Below, in pieces: positions 24,843 through 33,672 of a DNA stretch of 64,000 nucleotides. Source of the stretch: an uncultured Adlercreutzia sp. Lineage in GTDB: Bacteria; Actinomycetota; Coriobacteriia; Coriobacteriales; Eggerthellaceae. The notes beneath the pieces were generated by a model that saw only the letters and a list, made by a program, of their open reading frames with translations, made no database searches and had not been told where the DNA came from. A program made the position numbers and the translations under genes. Every line of letters begins with the position of its first letter. Position 1 is the stretch's first letter. The stretch covers positions 49,487-113,486 of the forward strand of contig CAJUSP010000009.1 of the NCBI GenBank assembly GCA_910589165.1, given 5' to 3'.

Positions 24843-25469
24843 GTGCAGTACGGATTCCATTTCGACGGCGCGCGCTGCACCGGCTGCAAGACCTGCATGC
24901 TGGCCTGCAAGGACTACCACGGGCTGCCGAGTTCCCTTGCGTTTCGCCAGGTGTACGAGTACGGCGGCGGCTCGTGGACGCGCCACGACGACGGCACCGT
25001 TTCCCACGACACCTTCGCCTACCATCTTTCCGGCGCCTGCAACCATTGCGCGAACCCCGTCTGCGTGCGTGTGTGCCCCACCGGCGCCATGCACAAGGAC
25101 GATCGCGGCCTGGTCAGCGTTAATGCGGCCCGGTGCATCGGCTGCGGCTACTGCGCGCTTTCGTGCCCTTACCGGGCGCCGAAGGTCGATCGCGAGGCCG
25201 GCCATTCCGTGAAGTGCGACGGATGCGCGGGGCGGCTGGACGAGGGCCGTGAGCCGGTGTGCGTGGAAGCGTGCCCCTTGCGGGTGCTCAGCTTCGGGCC
25301 CATCGACGAGCTGCGGGAGCAGTTCGGGAAAGCGGCCGATTTGGCGCCGCTGCCGCCGTCGGACGTGACGGCGCCCAGCCTGGCGCTTACGCTGCCGGCC
25401 TTCGCCCGCGAGCATCCCGACCGTGTGGCCGCCGAGGGGCACGTGCTGAACGGAAACGAGATTGTGTGA
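24843..25469 (+). CDS. Second DmsB-like 4Fe-4S subunit
   Basis: 208 residues from a GTG start (AAAGGGGG upstream), MQYGFHFDGARCTGCKTC, clearly a tandem duplicate of the preceding gene: same length, all 16 cluster cysteines kept, around 60% identical by eye. The last 40 residues differ most. Two B subunits beside one A and one C suggests either alternative partners or an extra wire for another A subunit encoded elsewhere. Confidence 0.88.
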   Translation: MQYGFHFDGARCTGCKTCMLACKDYHGLPSSLAFRQVYEYGGGSWTRHDDGTVSHDTFAYHLSGACNHCANPVCVRVCPTGAMHKDDRGLVSVNAARCIGCGYCALSCPYRAPKVDREAGHSVKCDGCAGRLDEGREPVCVEACPLRVLSFGPIDELREQFGKAADLAPLPPSDVTAPSLALTLPAFAREHPDRVAAEGHVLNGNEIV

Positions 25470-25517
25470 CGGACGTCTCGCCGGTGCGGCTGGCGAGGGA
25501 AAGCGGAAGGATGCGTC

Positions 25518-26171
25518 ATGAGTGAGGCTGTGCCGTGGGCACCGGGCGAGTTGGAGGGCCTGGCCTTCGCCGCGTCGGCGTTGGCGCCGTTTTTCTTGGA
25601 AGACCCGGCGACGGGCCGGGCGGCGTCCTCGTTTGCGGCCATGGCGGCCCTGTCGGTTGACGAGGCGGCCGACCAGTGGCCTTTCGCCGCGCCCGACGAG
25701 GTGCGTCCGGCTCTGGCGCGTATGCAGGAGGGGCTCGCTGCCGGCACCGGTGACGAAGCCCTCGCGCGGGAGTACCGCCGGCTGTTCGTGGGGCCTCAGG
25801 CCCTGCCGGCGCCGCCGTGGGGCTCGGTGTACACCGACCGCGACAGCATCATGTTCGGGGAATCGACGCTGGCGCTGCGGGCCTGGATGCGCGCCCATGG
25901 GGTAGCGCGCACCTCCGACGCGCGCACGCCCGAGGACCATATCGGCCTCATGTTGGCGCTGGCGGCCTACGTGGCCGAGGTGCGTCCGGAACTGACCAAC
26001 GAGCTGCTGCGCGACCACGTGCTCACCTGGGCGCCCCATTACCTCGGGCTGTTGGAAGAGGCGGCCGCGCACCCCTTCTACCAGGGGCTCGCCCGCCTGA
26101 CGGGAGCGACCCTGCAGGGCGTTCAGGCCACGCGCGGGCTTGAGATCGTGCGTCCCCGCTACTACCGCTAG
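25518..26171 (+). CDS. dmsD: DmsD/TorD-family chaperone
   Basis: 217 residues. Signature PPWGSVYTDRDSIMFG and, about 35 residues later, PEDHIGLMLALAAYV, which are the DmsD-type consensus. Expected to bind the Tat signal of the dmsA product and aid cofactor insertion. It lies in the same operon, 48 bases after the second dmsB and 7 bases before dmsC. Confidence 0.9.
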   Translation: MSEAVPWAPGELEGLAFAASALAPFFLEDPATGRAASSFAAMAALSVDEAADQWPFAAPDEVRPALARMQEGLAAGTGDEALAREYRRLFVGPQALPAPPWGSVYTDRDSIMFGESTLALRAWMRAHGVARTSDARTPEDHIGLMLALAAYVAEVRPELTNELLRDHVLTWAPHYLGLLEEAAAHPFYQGLARLTGATLQGVQATRGLEIVRPRYYR

Positions 26172-26178
26172 GAGCCCC

Positions 26179-27051
26179 ATGGACGGATTTGCCACCGCTT
26201 TCAGCGAAATCACGCTCGTGCTGTTCACCACGCTGGCGCCCTCCGGCGCGGTCGGCTATGTGCTGATGAGCCTGCCGGTGCTGCTGGAGTGGGCAACCGG
26301 CGAGGCGCGCGTGCGCCTCAATCGGCTCTCGTGTTTGCCCCTGGGCGTTGCCATGGTGGGGCTCATCGCCTCGGCCACGCATCTGGGCAACCCGGCCAAC
26401 GCGCTCTACGTGTTCACCGGGGTGGGGCGCAGCCCGCTTTCCACCGAGGTGTTCTGCGCGGTGGTGTTCCTGTTTCTGGCGGGTGTGTTCTGGCTGTACG
26501 CCTTCGCCGAGAAGCCCCGCACGGGGCTGCAGCGGGCGCTTCTGGTGCTCATCGACGGGGCGGCCCTCGTGTTCGTCGCCGGGGTGGCCTTCGCCTACCA
26601 GGTGGACACCATCATCAGCTGGAGTCTGCCGCTGGTGCCCGCGACGTTGGCGCTGGGTGCCTTCATGGGAGGACCGATGGTGGCACTGGCGGGCTGGAAG
26701 GCGGCGAACTGTGCCGAGGTGCCCGGTTGCAAGAGCGCGGCGAAGGGGCTCGTGGCCGTGGCGACGGCAGCCTTCGCGCTGAGCCTGGTTGCCTACGGCG
26801 TGCTGAGCGTCCAGCTCGGCGCCCTTTCCAACGAACTGGCCGCCATGGCCGACCTCGTGCCGTCCTACGGGGCGTTCATCGTTGTCTTCGCCGTAGTCGG
26901 AGCAGCCGGCCTCGTAGCGGCGGCCCGTGCCGTAGCGGCCGACTTGGCGCCGCGCCCGGTGGCCTGCGCCTGCATCCTCGTTTTCACTGCTCTCTTTGTT
27001 ATGCGCTTCGCCTTCTACGCCACCCACCTCACTGTAGGTTTGGGGGTGTAG
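26179..27051 (+). CDS. dmsC: DmsC-like membrane anchor subunit
   Basis: 290 residues, about eight hydrophobic helices. An early Glu-rich amphipathic turn follows MDGFATAFSEITLVLFTTLAPSG. SATHLGNPANALYVFTGVGRSPLSTE is the conserved DmsC quinol-site region (shared pattern H-L-G.P..A). The start at 26179 has GGAG close by; the in-frame ATG at 26140 is inside dmsD. Last gene of the operon. Confidence 0.88.
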   Translation: MDGFATAFSEITLVLFTTLAPSGAVGYVLMSLPVLLEWATGEARVRLNRLSCLPLGVAMVGLIASATHLGNPANALYVFTGVGRSPLSTEVFCAVVFLFLAGVFWLYAFAEKPRTGLQRALLVLIDGAALVFVAGVAFAYQVDTIISWSLPLVPATLALGAFMGGPMVALAGWKAANCAEVPGCKSAAKGLVAVATAAFALSLVAYGVLSVQLGALSNELAAMADLVPSYGAFIVVFAVVGAAGLVAAARAVAADLAPRPVACACILVFTALFVMRFAFYATHLTVGLGV

Positions 27052-27096
27052 GCGAGAGACCTGGGCGGCTGTCGAGGGGAATCTGCTGCCTTTTTG

Positions 27097-27591
27097 TTAG
27101 TCGTAGGACCTCAGCAGCGCGAGCATATCCGTTGGATCGAGGGTGGCTACCGCGCCCTTTCTCAGGAGTTTACGATCGGTAGTGACGAGGTAGTCGACTT
27201 GAGCCCGCTTGCAGGCAGCCAGCACCAGGTCATCTTCGAGGTCGGCATGAACCTCGTGGAACCTCCGCGCCTCTACGATGTCGGGAAAATCCATCGGCAC
27301 AAGCGTGGCGCATTCCGCCATATTGAGTACGCTTTTCCAAGCGATCTGCTCAATAGCCCGAGCCGCGCTTTCGGTGACCTCCTCACCAGAGTCGCGCAAA
27401 TCCGCTTTGAGGAAAGCGCCGATGCGGTAGTAGATGTCCTTCATTGAGGGAATGCTCACGAAGAGATCCACGTCTGTCCCTAGGCAGTAGTCGATCAGCT
27501 CGCGGGACTGGGTGAGTGCACCCCGTGCGCCAAGGTAGTTATCCACCCAGATGTTGGTATCGAGCAGCAGCCGCTGCGGGCGGCCGCTCAT
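27097..27591 (-). CDS. PIN-domain toxin
   Basis: 164 residues, slightly longer than a minimal PIN domain. LLLDTNIWVDNYL at the start gives the first acidic residue; DLEDDLVLAACKRAQVDYLV and TDRKLL supply the others. It overlaps the antitoxin gene by 4 bases (ATGA), so the pair is translationally coupled. Cleaves RNA by family analogy. Confidence 0.85.
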   Translation of the reverse strand: MSGRPQRLLLDTNIWVDNYLGARGALTQSRELIDYCLGTDVDLFVSIPSMKDIYYRIGAFLKADLRDSGEEVTESAARAIEQIAWKSVLNMAECATLVPMDFPDIVEARRFHEVHADLEDDLVLAACKRAQVDYLVTTDRKLLRKGAVATLDPTDMLALLRSYD

Positions 27592-27998
27592 CGGAACCCT
27601 TCTTCACTCAAGGAGTCCAAGGTTTCCTGCTCGCGGAGAAAGGCAAGATGGTCGTCGAGATCCTCAAAGCTGCGCGAGGGGTCGCGCTCTATTTGGTACG
27701 TTTCGTAGAACGCGTCGACAAGGCCTCGCGTTTTTTCGAGGGCATGCAGCTTGGCTGTTGCGTCGCTAGGTTCCTCCACGGCGTCTTCGTCGCCAAGGAG
27801 GGCGCTCAGCGTCTGCAATGATTGCATGTCGTGCTCGTGCTCGGCACCGTAGCGCCAGAGCGAGCGAGCCATCTCCGACGGCGTTTTCCCAATCCTTGCC
27901 CAGGCACGATCGCCGTCGCGCTTGAGTCGTTCCTTGATCCGCAGATTCATCTGCACAGTTCTATCGATCGTCGGGGCCTTTGCGAGTGCCGTTCCCAT
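27588..27998 (-). CDS. Antitoxin partner of the PIN toxin (ribbon-helix-helix-like)
   Basis: 136 residues. VQMNLRIKERLKRDGDRAWARIGKTPSEMARSLWRYG looks like a RelB/DinJ-type ribbon-helix-helix DNA-binding segment (quoted only for its first half in spirit: strand VQMNLRI, helices after it). The C-terminal 80 residues are acidic and helical, likely the toxin-wrapping arm. Start at 27998 has GAGGTGAT three bases upstream; the ATG at 28046 is unsupported. Confidence 0.75.
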   Translation of the reverse strand: MGTALAKAPTIDRTVQMNLRIKERLKRDGDRAWARIGKTPSEMARSLWRYGAEHEHDMQSLQTLSALLGDEDAVEEPSDATAKLHALEKTRGLVDAFYETYQIERDPSRSFEDLDDHLAFLREQETLDSLSEEGFR

Positions 27999-28014
27999 AA
28001 GATCACCTCGAAGT

Positions 28015-28031
28015 GTATAGCGTATAGCGTA
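28015..28031. repeat. Tandem 7-bp repeat, candidate antitoxin operator
   Basis: GTATAGC is repeated twice in tandem and followed by GTA, just upstream of the antitoxin ribosome site. The 7-bp period and position fit a toxin-antitoxin operator, but this is inferred. Confidence 0.4.
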
Positions 28032-28119
28032 AAGAGAGTGTAGCACATCGACGATGCAAGTTCGAGTGTGAATGCGTGATGCTCTAAGGCAGGTGGAACT
28101 GGTGCGCGATGGAAGAGAA

Positions 28120-28158
28120 TGCGGTCCCCCGAACGCATGAGGCGTTCGGGGGACCGCA
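28120..28158 (-). terminator. Strong hairpin after the third flavoprotein-region gene
   Basis: A perfect 17-bp stem (TGCGGTCCCCCGAACGC with GCGTTCGGGGGACCGCA) and 5-base loop. On the minus strand it lies 40 bases past the flavoprotein stop. Only a weak T-rich stretch follows, but stem stability suggests termination or 3'-end protection. Confidence 0.75.
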
Positions 28159-28198
28159 GGGGGAGGGCTAAGGGTGGTCGAGATGCTGCAGGGAGTTT

Positions 28199-29872
28199 TT
28201 AGATGAGCTCGTCTTTCAGCATGGCCTTGGGAAGGTCGTAGCCGAACGTGAGGCAGCGACCATGGCTAATGCCGGGAATGATGAGAGGATAGTCGAGGGC
28301 AAAGAAGTTTCCTTGCATATTACCGATGGCGTAAAGGCCCTCAATCGGCTTGTCGTCTTTGTCGCAAACGCGGGAATGCGAATCGCAGTTCAATCCGTAG
28401 ATGATGACCATGTTTGCCTGGGGATTGAAAGAAGCGTAATAAGGCGGCGTCGAGAGATCCGAAAGGCGATCTGCGGGGAGCATCATGTCTGTGTCGTTCC
28501 CGTTGCCTACCAACTCATTCCAGCGATCGACCGTACTTCGCAGGGTAGCAGGATCAGCGCCGATTTGGCTGGCTAGCTCCTCAATGGTGTCGGCGGTGAA
28601 GCACATGCCATTTTGTGCTGCGACGGCATCGTCGATTGTCTGCTGGGTGTTGTCGTCAATGATCGGCGCGCCTGAGATGCCGATATTTTCAGGGCAGATC
28701 TTCAAAATCTTATCGGCGTAATCTGCGTCGAAAATAGTGTAGGAAATACCACCGGGCTGATTGAGGCGAGCGTTAGCCATGCCAGGAGTGTTGTTTACTT
28801 CTACGGTATAGCGTTCTCCCTCTCGATTAACGCAGAGGAATCCCAGGCCCTCTCCTCCCTGACCGAAGGGGCCGCCCTCTCCCATAGGGTGAATCATAGG
28901 CGCCGCGGGGCCATGCTGCACGTCGGCCCCTACCCAAAGGCCCATCTTCACGCCGTCGCCCGTGTTGGCTCCGGCAGGAGTGTAGACGTTAGCTCCGGTG
29001 CGTAAGGCCAGGGGACACCAGGCCTCGAGCATCTCGTCGTTGCCGCCGATGTCGCCACACGCGAGAATGACGCCCTTGGAGGCATTGACCTGAACGAACC
29101 CGCTCTTCGATTCTCCGATAACTCCCGTCACGGCTCCTGCGTCGTTGGTGACGAGCTGCACGGCCGGGGTCTCGTAGCGGAAATCAGCACCCAGGTCAGC
29201 CGCCCATTGCGCCACCTTATTCACAATGCCCTGCATCCACCAGTTTCCGTCCTCGTCGTACCATCCGTATCCGAACTGGAGGCACGTAGGCAGTTCGCGA
29301 TAGTACTCGCTGGCGTTGTAGCGATCGGCGGGTGCCGTGGCGCTCATGGAGACATCGTACCCGTAGGTCTTTTGCATATAGTCGGCGAGATGGTCGAAGG
29401 CGACACCAGAATGCTGCGCCCAGTACCTGAAGAGCAGACGATTGACATTGCTGTGGGAGAATTCGTAGTAGATTCGCTCCGCATCGGCGGCGTCGTGATA
29501 TTGCGTAAACTCAGGATGGTCATTGAACCACGTGGCGCCAAAGTTGCCGATGTCCAAACCGCGGCCATTGGCTTGGGCGGTCTTCTCCAGAACGACAACT
29601 GTGGCTCCCTCTTCAGCTGCACTCTGAGCGGCGCATACGCCCGCGAAGCCGGCGCCGACAACAACGATATCGGCCTGAATAGTCTCTGCTATATCCGTAA
29701 TGGGCTCAGGCGCAATGTCCCAAGACCATCGGGCGCTCCCTGAGGGAGAGGTCGACGACGAGCCGGTGTTTGCCGTCTGGGTATTTTGGGGCGCGCAGCC
29801 CGAAAACCCTGCTGCGGCCAAGGCTCCTGCTCCAAGTGCGAGCGTCCCCTTCAAAAATTCGCGTCGTTCCAT
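28199..29872 (-). CDS. Tat-exported FAD-dependent reductase (fumarate reductase flavoprotein family)
   Basis: 557 residues. MERREFLKGTLALGAGALAA is a Tat-like signal (RR followed by FLK) ending in a lipobox GFSGC. FAD motif VVVGAGFAGVCAAQSAAEEG, second motif VILACGDIGGN, and a C-terminal GLYAIGNMQGNFF then PGISHGR, whose His-x-Arg probably sits at the active site. No FMN or haem domain. AGGAGG precedes the ATG at 29872; sequence further upstream is not coding. Base composition is lower in GC than most neighbours, as is the following LuxR gene, hinting that the pair was acquired together. Confidence 0.87.
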   Translation of the reverse strand: MERREFLKGTLALGAGALAAAGFSGCAPQNTQTANTGSSSTSPSGSARWSWDIAPEPITDIAETIQADIVVVGAGFAGVCAAQSAAEEGATVVVLEKTAQANGRGLDIGNFGATWFNDHPEFTQYHDAADAERIYYEFSHSNVNRLLFRYWAQHSGVAFDHLADYMQKTYGYDVSMSATAPADRYNASEYYRELPTCLQFGYGWYDEDGNWWMQGIVNKVAQWAADLGADFRYETPAVQLVTNDAGAVTGVIGESKSGFVQVNASKGVILACGDIGGNDEMLEAWCPLALRTGANVYTPAGANTGDGVKMGLWVGADVQHGPAAPMIHPMGEGGPFGQGGEGLGFLCVNREGERYTVEVNNTPGMANARLNQPGGISYTIFDADYADKILKICPENIGISGAPIIDDNTQQTIDDAVAAQNGMCFTADTIEELASQIGADPATLRSTVDRWNELVGNGNDTDMMLPADRLSDLSTPPYYASFNPQANMVIIYGLNCDSHSRVCDKDDKPIEGLYAIGNMQGNFFALDYPLIIPGISHGRCLTFGYDLPKAMLKDELI

Positions 29873-29974
29873 GATGTCCTCCTTCGTGATGGTTCGCTTC
29901 CTTCTGAAAGCAAGAAAAACGTACCTCTCAAAGCAGGAAAACATATCGACCCTAGGGGGTGATATTGGTGCTGA

Positions 29975-31366
29975 TTACCTTTTTTCGCGGCGGGACTCAT
30001 CGGCTAGGTCAAGAAGCTCCTGCTGACTGTGCACCCCGATCTTCTCGTAGATATGTCGAACATGGGTCTTTACCGTGCTTTTGGAAAGCACGAGTTCTTG
30101 CTCGATGCGGTTCCTGGTGCGCCCAGCTAGAAGAAGCGCGAGAATTTCGGACTCGCGGGGGGTTAGTCCGAAGCGTTCAGAGAGGGCGTCTAGCGGAGAA
30201 GCGCTTGCTGCCGAGGAGGGTTGGGACGGGCTAGCGGCTTGTGTTGGGCCGTTTTCAAGTCCTAGAACATTGAGCTTCCCCAGCGTGGCCGTTGAGGCGG
30301 CGACGAGGAACACGACGGTAACGAGAGGGGCGATGGACGAATTGAAAGGATGCGATTGGGCCCAGGTTCCCAGGAGCGCCCCAAGTAGCATTCCCGTATG
30401 AGAGCAGGTTAGCAAGAGCCCGAAGGAGACAACAGGGGATATTCGGGTTCGCACGGTGACAGAAGTGGTGAGGATCCAAGCGCTGAGGTCGAAGCAAACG
30501 AAACCGCATCCAAGCAGAAACGCTGCTATTGTTGTTCCTGCGGCGTGGCTCAGCATCAAAAAGAGCATGGCGGCGGTTGTTATAGGCAAGATTGATTTGT
30601 AGACCGTCGTCATGCTTAAAGATGAAGACAAGACTTTGTCCGCGAGAGCGAGAGCCAAGGCGCCCGTTCCCATGCCCGCAAAGAAAACCATGCTTCCAAC
30701 TTTCGGGTTGACGCTTATGCCCTCAAACAGCATGCCGCGAAAGCACCCCAAGGCAACTCCGTAAGCAAGGATGGAGAGAAGGAACCACTTGAGCGAGAGG
30801 CCTACTTTCAAAGGAGAGACAGATCGAATCCGCAAGGCTTGCGAAGAGATTTGGCAAGGGGAGGGGAGAAGGAGCCCGGAGGCAAGCGGAAGGATTATCG
30901 TTGCAGCGAGTATCGCCTGAGGTGGGATAAGGTGCCCTGCTAGGACCAATGAAGCGGTGATAACGCAAGCCCAGGGAAGCAGGCTTTTTGCGAACCCTAC
31001 ACCAGAACGGACAAGAAAAAGACCCCAGCAGAGGGGGAGTATCGAGCTGCTAGCTCCCGACAAGATGCCGATGAGGACGCGTCCGATTGGGAAGGGAAGA
31101 GCGATGGGCATGCAGAGCGTAGAGATGGAGAGCAAAGCGCACGACGCAACAACGAAGAAACGGGACTCGAGCAGCTTCAACAGGTGCTGGTACGCTGTCA
31201 GCAGGGCAGTCGTTGTAAGCGCTACCGCCAGCAGCGAAACGAGATAGCACATATTCAATTGCGCGTTAGTTCCTTGCGCTCCAAGGACTGCTGGCGTGTG
31301 GAAGGCGAGATAGCCCCATGTCCACATTGCGCCGCAGCCAAAAATGCTTCGCGCAAAGATACTCAT
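29975..31366 (-). CDS. Membrane-anchored LuxR-type regulator (co-directional with flavoprotein)
   Basis: 463 residues. About 12 membrane helices over residues 5-380, short linker, LuxR helix-turn-helix at the end (FGLTPRESEILALLLAGRTR, LVLSKSTVKTHVRHIYEKIG). Shorter than the 15926 and 19597 paralogues because of the linker. Here the regulator lies upstream of and in the same direction as its likely target, 102 bases apart, unlike the two divergent pairs. The spacer carries a near-palindromic ATATC...CCCTAGGG...GATAT at about 29943-29965 that could be an operator. Confidence 0.86.
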   Translation of the reverse strand: MSIFARSIFGCGAMWTWGYLAFHTPAVLGAQGTNAQLNMCYLVSLLAVALTTTALLTAYQHLLKLLESRFFVVASCALLSISTLCMPIALPFPIGRVLIGILSGASSSILPLCWGLFLVRSGVGFAKSLLPWACVITASLVLAGHLIPPQAILAATIILPLASGLLLPSPCQISSQALRIRSVSPLKVGLSLKWFLLSILAYGVALGCFRGMLFEGISVNPKVGSMVFFAGMGTGALALALADKVLSSSLSMTTVYKSILPITTAAMLFLMLSHAAGTTIAAFLLGCGFVCFDLSAWILTTSVTVRTRISPVVSFGLLLTCSHTGMLLGALLGTWAQSHPFNSSIAPLVTVVFLVAASTATLGKLNVLGLENGPTQAASPSQPSSAASASPLDALSERFGLTPRESEILALLLAGRTRNRIEQELVLSKSTVKTHVRHIYEKIGVHSQQELLDLADESRREKR

Positions 31367-31480
31367 ATTCCCTCCCCTTAGTTGACAAGTTTGGCCAGGC
31401 GGCAGACCTATGATTGGACGTTACCAGCGTGGCTCGACTAAAAGAGGATAGGCTTTAGGGGCTCGGCTGTCCATCGCGGT

Positions 31481-31999
31481 CTACTTCTCGAGCAGTACTT
31501 TGCCGTCGAGGTTTTCTATGGTGGTGTGCAGGATGCGGCCGTCTTCTACGTCCATTTTCGCGATGGTGCGGCCGAAGTCGCTGCGGGGGCGGTAGACGGC
31601 GCCGGGGCACAGGTACACCGCCGCGGGACGCGCGTCGGGTCCTGTTTTCAGCTCGGGCACGTGGGTGTGGCCGTGGATGATAACGTCGGGGATGGGATCG
31701 CCCGGAGCCAGCGCCGCCGAGCCCGAGAAGCTCACGCGCACATCGCCCGGCTTGTGGCCCACGAGGAAGCGCACGCCATCGATGACCGGGTGGGCGAAGT
31801 GGCCCACCGCGCTGCCGTACTCGTCGAAGTCGTTGTTGCCGAGCACCGCCGTGACCGGCGCCAGGGTTTCCAGCTCGCGCAGAATGGCCGGGCCGCCGAT
31901 GTCGCCGGCGTGAATGATGTGGTCGCAGTCGGCCAGCGCCGCGTAGGCGCGCGGGTCCAGGCTGCCGTGGGTGTCGGAGATAATGCCGATGCGTGTCAT
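31481..31999 (-). CDS. YfcE/MJ0936-family metallophosphoesterase
   Basis: 172 residues. All binuclear-metal motifs are present: ISDTHG, AGDIGG, LGNND and HGHTH. The family cleaves phosphodiesters such as bis-pNPP in vitro; physiological substrates are poorly known. Start at 31999 (MTRIGIISDTHG); the 39-residue extension to 32116 is unlike the family. Divergent from homoserine dehydrogenase. Confidence 0.88.
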   Translation of the reverse strand: MTRIGIISDTHGSLDPRAYAALADCDHIIHAGDIGGPAILRELETLAPVTAVLGNNDFDEYGSAVGHFAHPVIDGVRFLVGHKPGDVRVSFSGSAALAPGDPIPDVIIHGHTHVPELKTGPDARPAAVYLCPGAVYRPRSDFGRTIAKMDVEDGRILHTTIENLDGKVLLEK

Positions 32000-32222
32000 G
32001 AAGGTTCCATTCGAGTCGTGGGGCCGTTTTCGTAGAATTCTCCCACAAATCGTTTCCGGGCGCGCCGCGACGTTCAAGAAAGCGCTTCTGCCGGCGGCCC
32101 CCTGCCGGGCGTGCACCCTGGCGCGTAGCTTGCGCCCTCTGCCCGCTCTTCCGCGCGGTTTGCCCGGCGCTGCCCTTATAATCGACCAATCCTAGGTAGA
32201 CGCGATCCCGAGAGGACGTTTC

Positions 32223-33506
32223 ATGGCAGTGAAGATCGGCTTGGTGGGCACCGGCACCGTCGGCGGCGGGTGCATCGATATTATCCAGAAGCACGCAGAG
32301 GCGTTCCATCGCCACTTCGGCGTCGATATCGAGCTGGCCCGCGTGTGCTCGCGCGACATCGCCCAGGCCGAGGCCCGCGGCGTGGCCGACCGGTTCACTT
32401 ACGATTTCCACGACATCCTCGCCGACCCCGACATCGACATCGTGGTGGAGCTCATCGGCGGCACCACCGTGGCGCGCGAGGTGGTGCTCGGCGCCCTGGC
32501 GGCGGGCAAGAACGTCGTCACGGCGAACAAGGCGCTCATGGCCACTTACGGCAAAGAGGTTATGGAGGCGGCCGAGGCGGCGGGCAAGGAACTCGCCTTC
32601 GAGGCGTCCGTGGGCGGCGGCATTCCCATCATCGACCCGCTGAAGCACTCGCTCATCGCCAACGAGATTCAGTCGGTCATGGGCATTGTGAACGGCACCA
32701 CCAACTACATGCTCACCCGCATGGCCGACAACGGCCTGTCCTACGACGACGCCTTGCGCGAGGCCCAGGAGAAGGGCTTCGCTGAGGCCAACCCGTCGGC
32801 CGATGTGGACGGCTTCGACGCCGCCGCGAAGATTGCCATCCTGTCCTCCATCGCCTTCAACTCGCGCGTGACCTTGGACGACGTGTTCACCGACGGTATC
32901 ACCAACATCAGCCCGGTGGATATCGAGGCCGCCCGCGACATGGGCTACGTCATCAAGCTTCTGGCCATCGCCCACCGCAAGGAAGACGGCATCGACGTGC
33001 GCGTGCATCCCACGATGATCCCGGCCGACCACCAGCTGGCCACGGTGAACGGGGTCTTCAACGCCATCTACGTGGTGGGCGACTTCGTGGGCGAGACGAT
33101 GTTCTTCGGCGAAGGGGCCGGTGCCGGTGCTGCGGCCAGCGCCGTCATGGGTGACGTGCTGGAAGTGGCGCGCCACGTGCAGCAGGGCGTGGGCCCCATT
33201 GTGGGCTGCACCTGCACCGATGCGCTGCCCATTCTGCCCATGGACGAGCTGGTCATGCGCTACTACCTGCGCTTCTCGGTAACCGATCGCCCCGGCGTGC
33301 TGGAAACCATGGCCGGCGTGTTCGCGCGCCACAACATCTCGGTGAAGTCCATCGTGCAGCGCGGCCATTCCGGCGCCGAGAAGGTGGACCAGGTGGTGGT
33401 GACGCACCGCTGCCGCGAACGCGACATCCGCGAGGCTCTGGAAGAGGCCCTGGCGCTCGACGGCGTCGTGCTGGGCGAACCGAGCGTCATTCGCGTAGAG
33501 GAATAG
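32223..33506 (+). CDS. hom: Homoserine dehydrogenase
   Basis: 427 residues. Rossmann motif LVGTGTVGGG at residues 7-16, catalytic core with NVVTANKALMA and GGIPIIDPLK, substrate region AEANPSADVDGFDAAAK, and a C-terminal ACT domain (about residues 350-427, starting FSVTDRPGVLE) expected to sense threonine. It reduces aspartate semialdehyde to homoserine, the branch-point precursor of threonine and methionine. The methionine branch genes metY and metA lie 12 kb downstream. Confidence 0.96.
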   Translation: MAVKIGLVGTGTVGGGCIDIIQKHAEAFHRHFGVDIELARVCSRDIAQAEARGVADRFTYDFHDILADPDIDIVVELIGGTTVAREVVLGALAAGKNVVTANKALMATYGKEVMEAAEAAGKELAFEASVGGGIPIIDPLKHSLIANEIQSVMGIVNGTTNYMLTRMADNGLSYDDALREAQEKGFAEANPSADVDGFDAAAKIAILSSIAFNSRVTLDDVFTDGITNISPVDIEAARDMGYVIKLLAIAHRKEDGIDVRVHPTMIPADHQLATVNGVFNAIYVVGDFVGETMFFGEGAGAGAAASAVMGDVLEVARHVQQGVGPIVGCTCTDALPILPMDELVMRYYLRFSVTDRPGVLETMAGVFARHNISVKSIVQRGHSGAEKVDQVVVTHRCRERDIREALEEALALDGVVLGEPSVIRVEE

Positions 33507-33516
33507 CGAGCTGTCC

Positions 33517-33646
33517 GGGCGCGGCCCGGGCGGAGGGGGCGCCGTGCTCAGGCAGATGCGAGCGGCGCCCTCCCTGCCTTGGTTGGGGCTGGGTGCTGCG
33601 CCACTCGCATAACTGCGCGCGGACCCCCTCCGCCCGGCCCGCGCCC
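33517..33646. repeat. Long nested inverted repeat after hom
   Basis: Outer arms 33517-33539 and 33624-33646 pair at 22 of 23 positions (beginning GGGCGCGG, ending CCGCGCCC). Inside, GGCGCCG/CGGCGCC and ATGCGAG/CTCGCAT form further pairs, so nearly the whole 166-base interval can fold. It may end hom transcription, but it also fits the intergenic inverted-repeat class. ACTCGCATAA at 33603 resembles the motif of clusters C and E. Confidence 0.65.
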
Positions 33647-33672
33647 TACGTTATCTGGCGAGAGAGGTTTTC

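Noticed and set aside
27097..27998. Second PIN toxin-antitoxin pair as a defence island
   Set aside because: No restriction, CRISPR, abortive-infection or phage genes accompany it; an ordinary type II toxin-antitoxin pair explains it.
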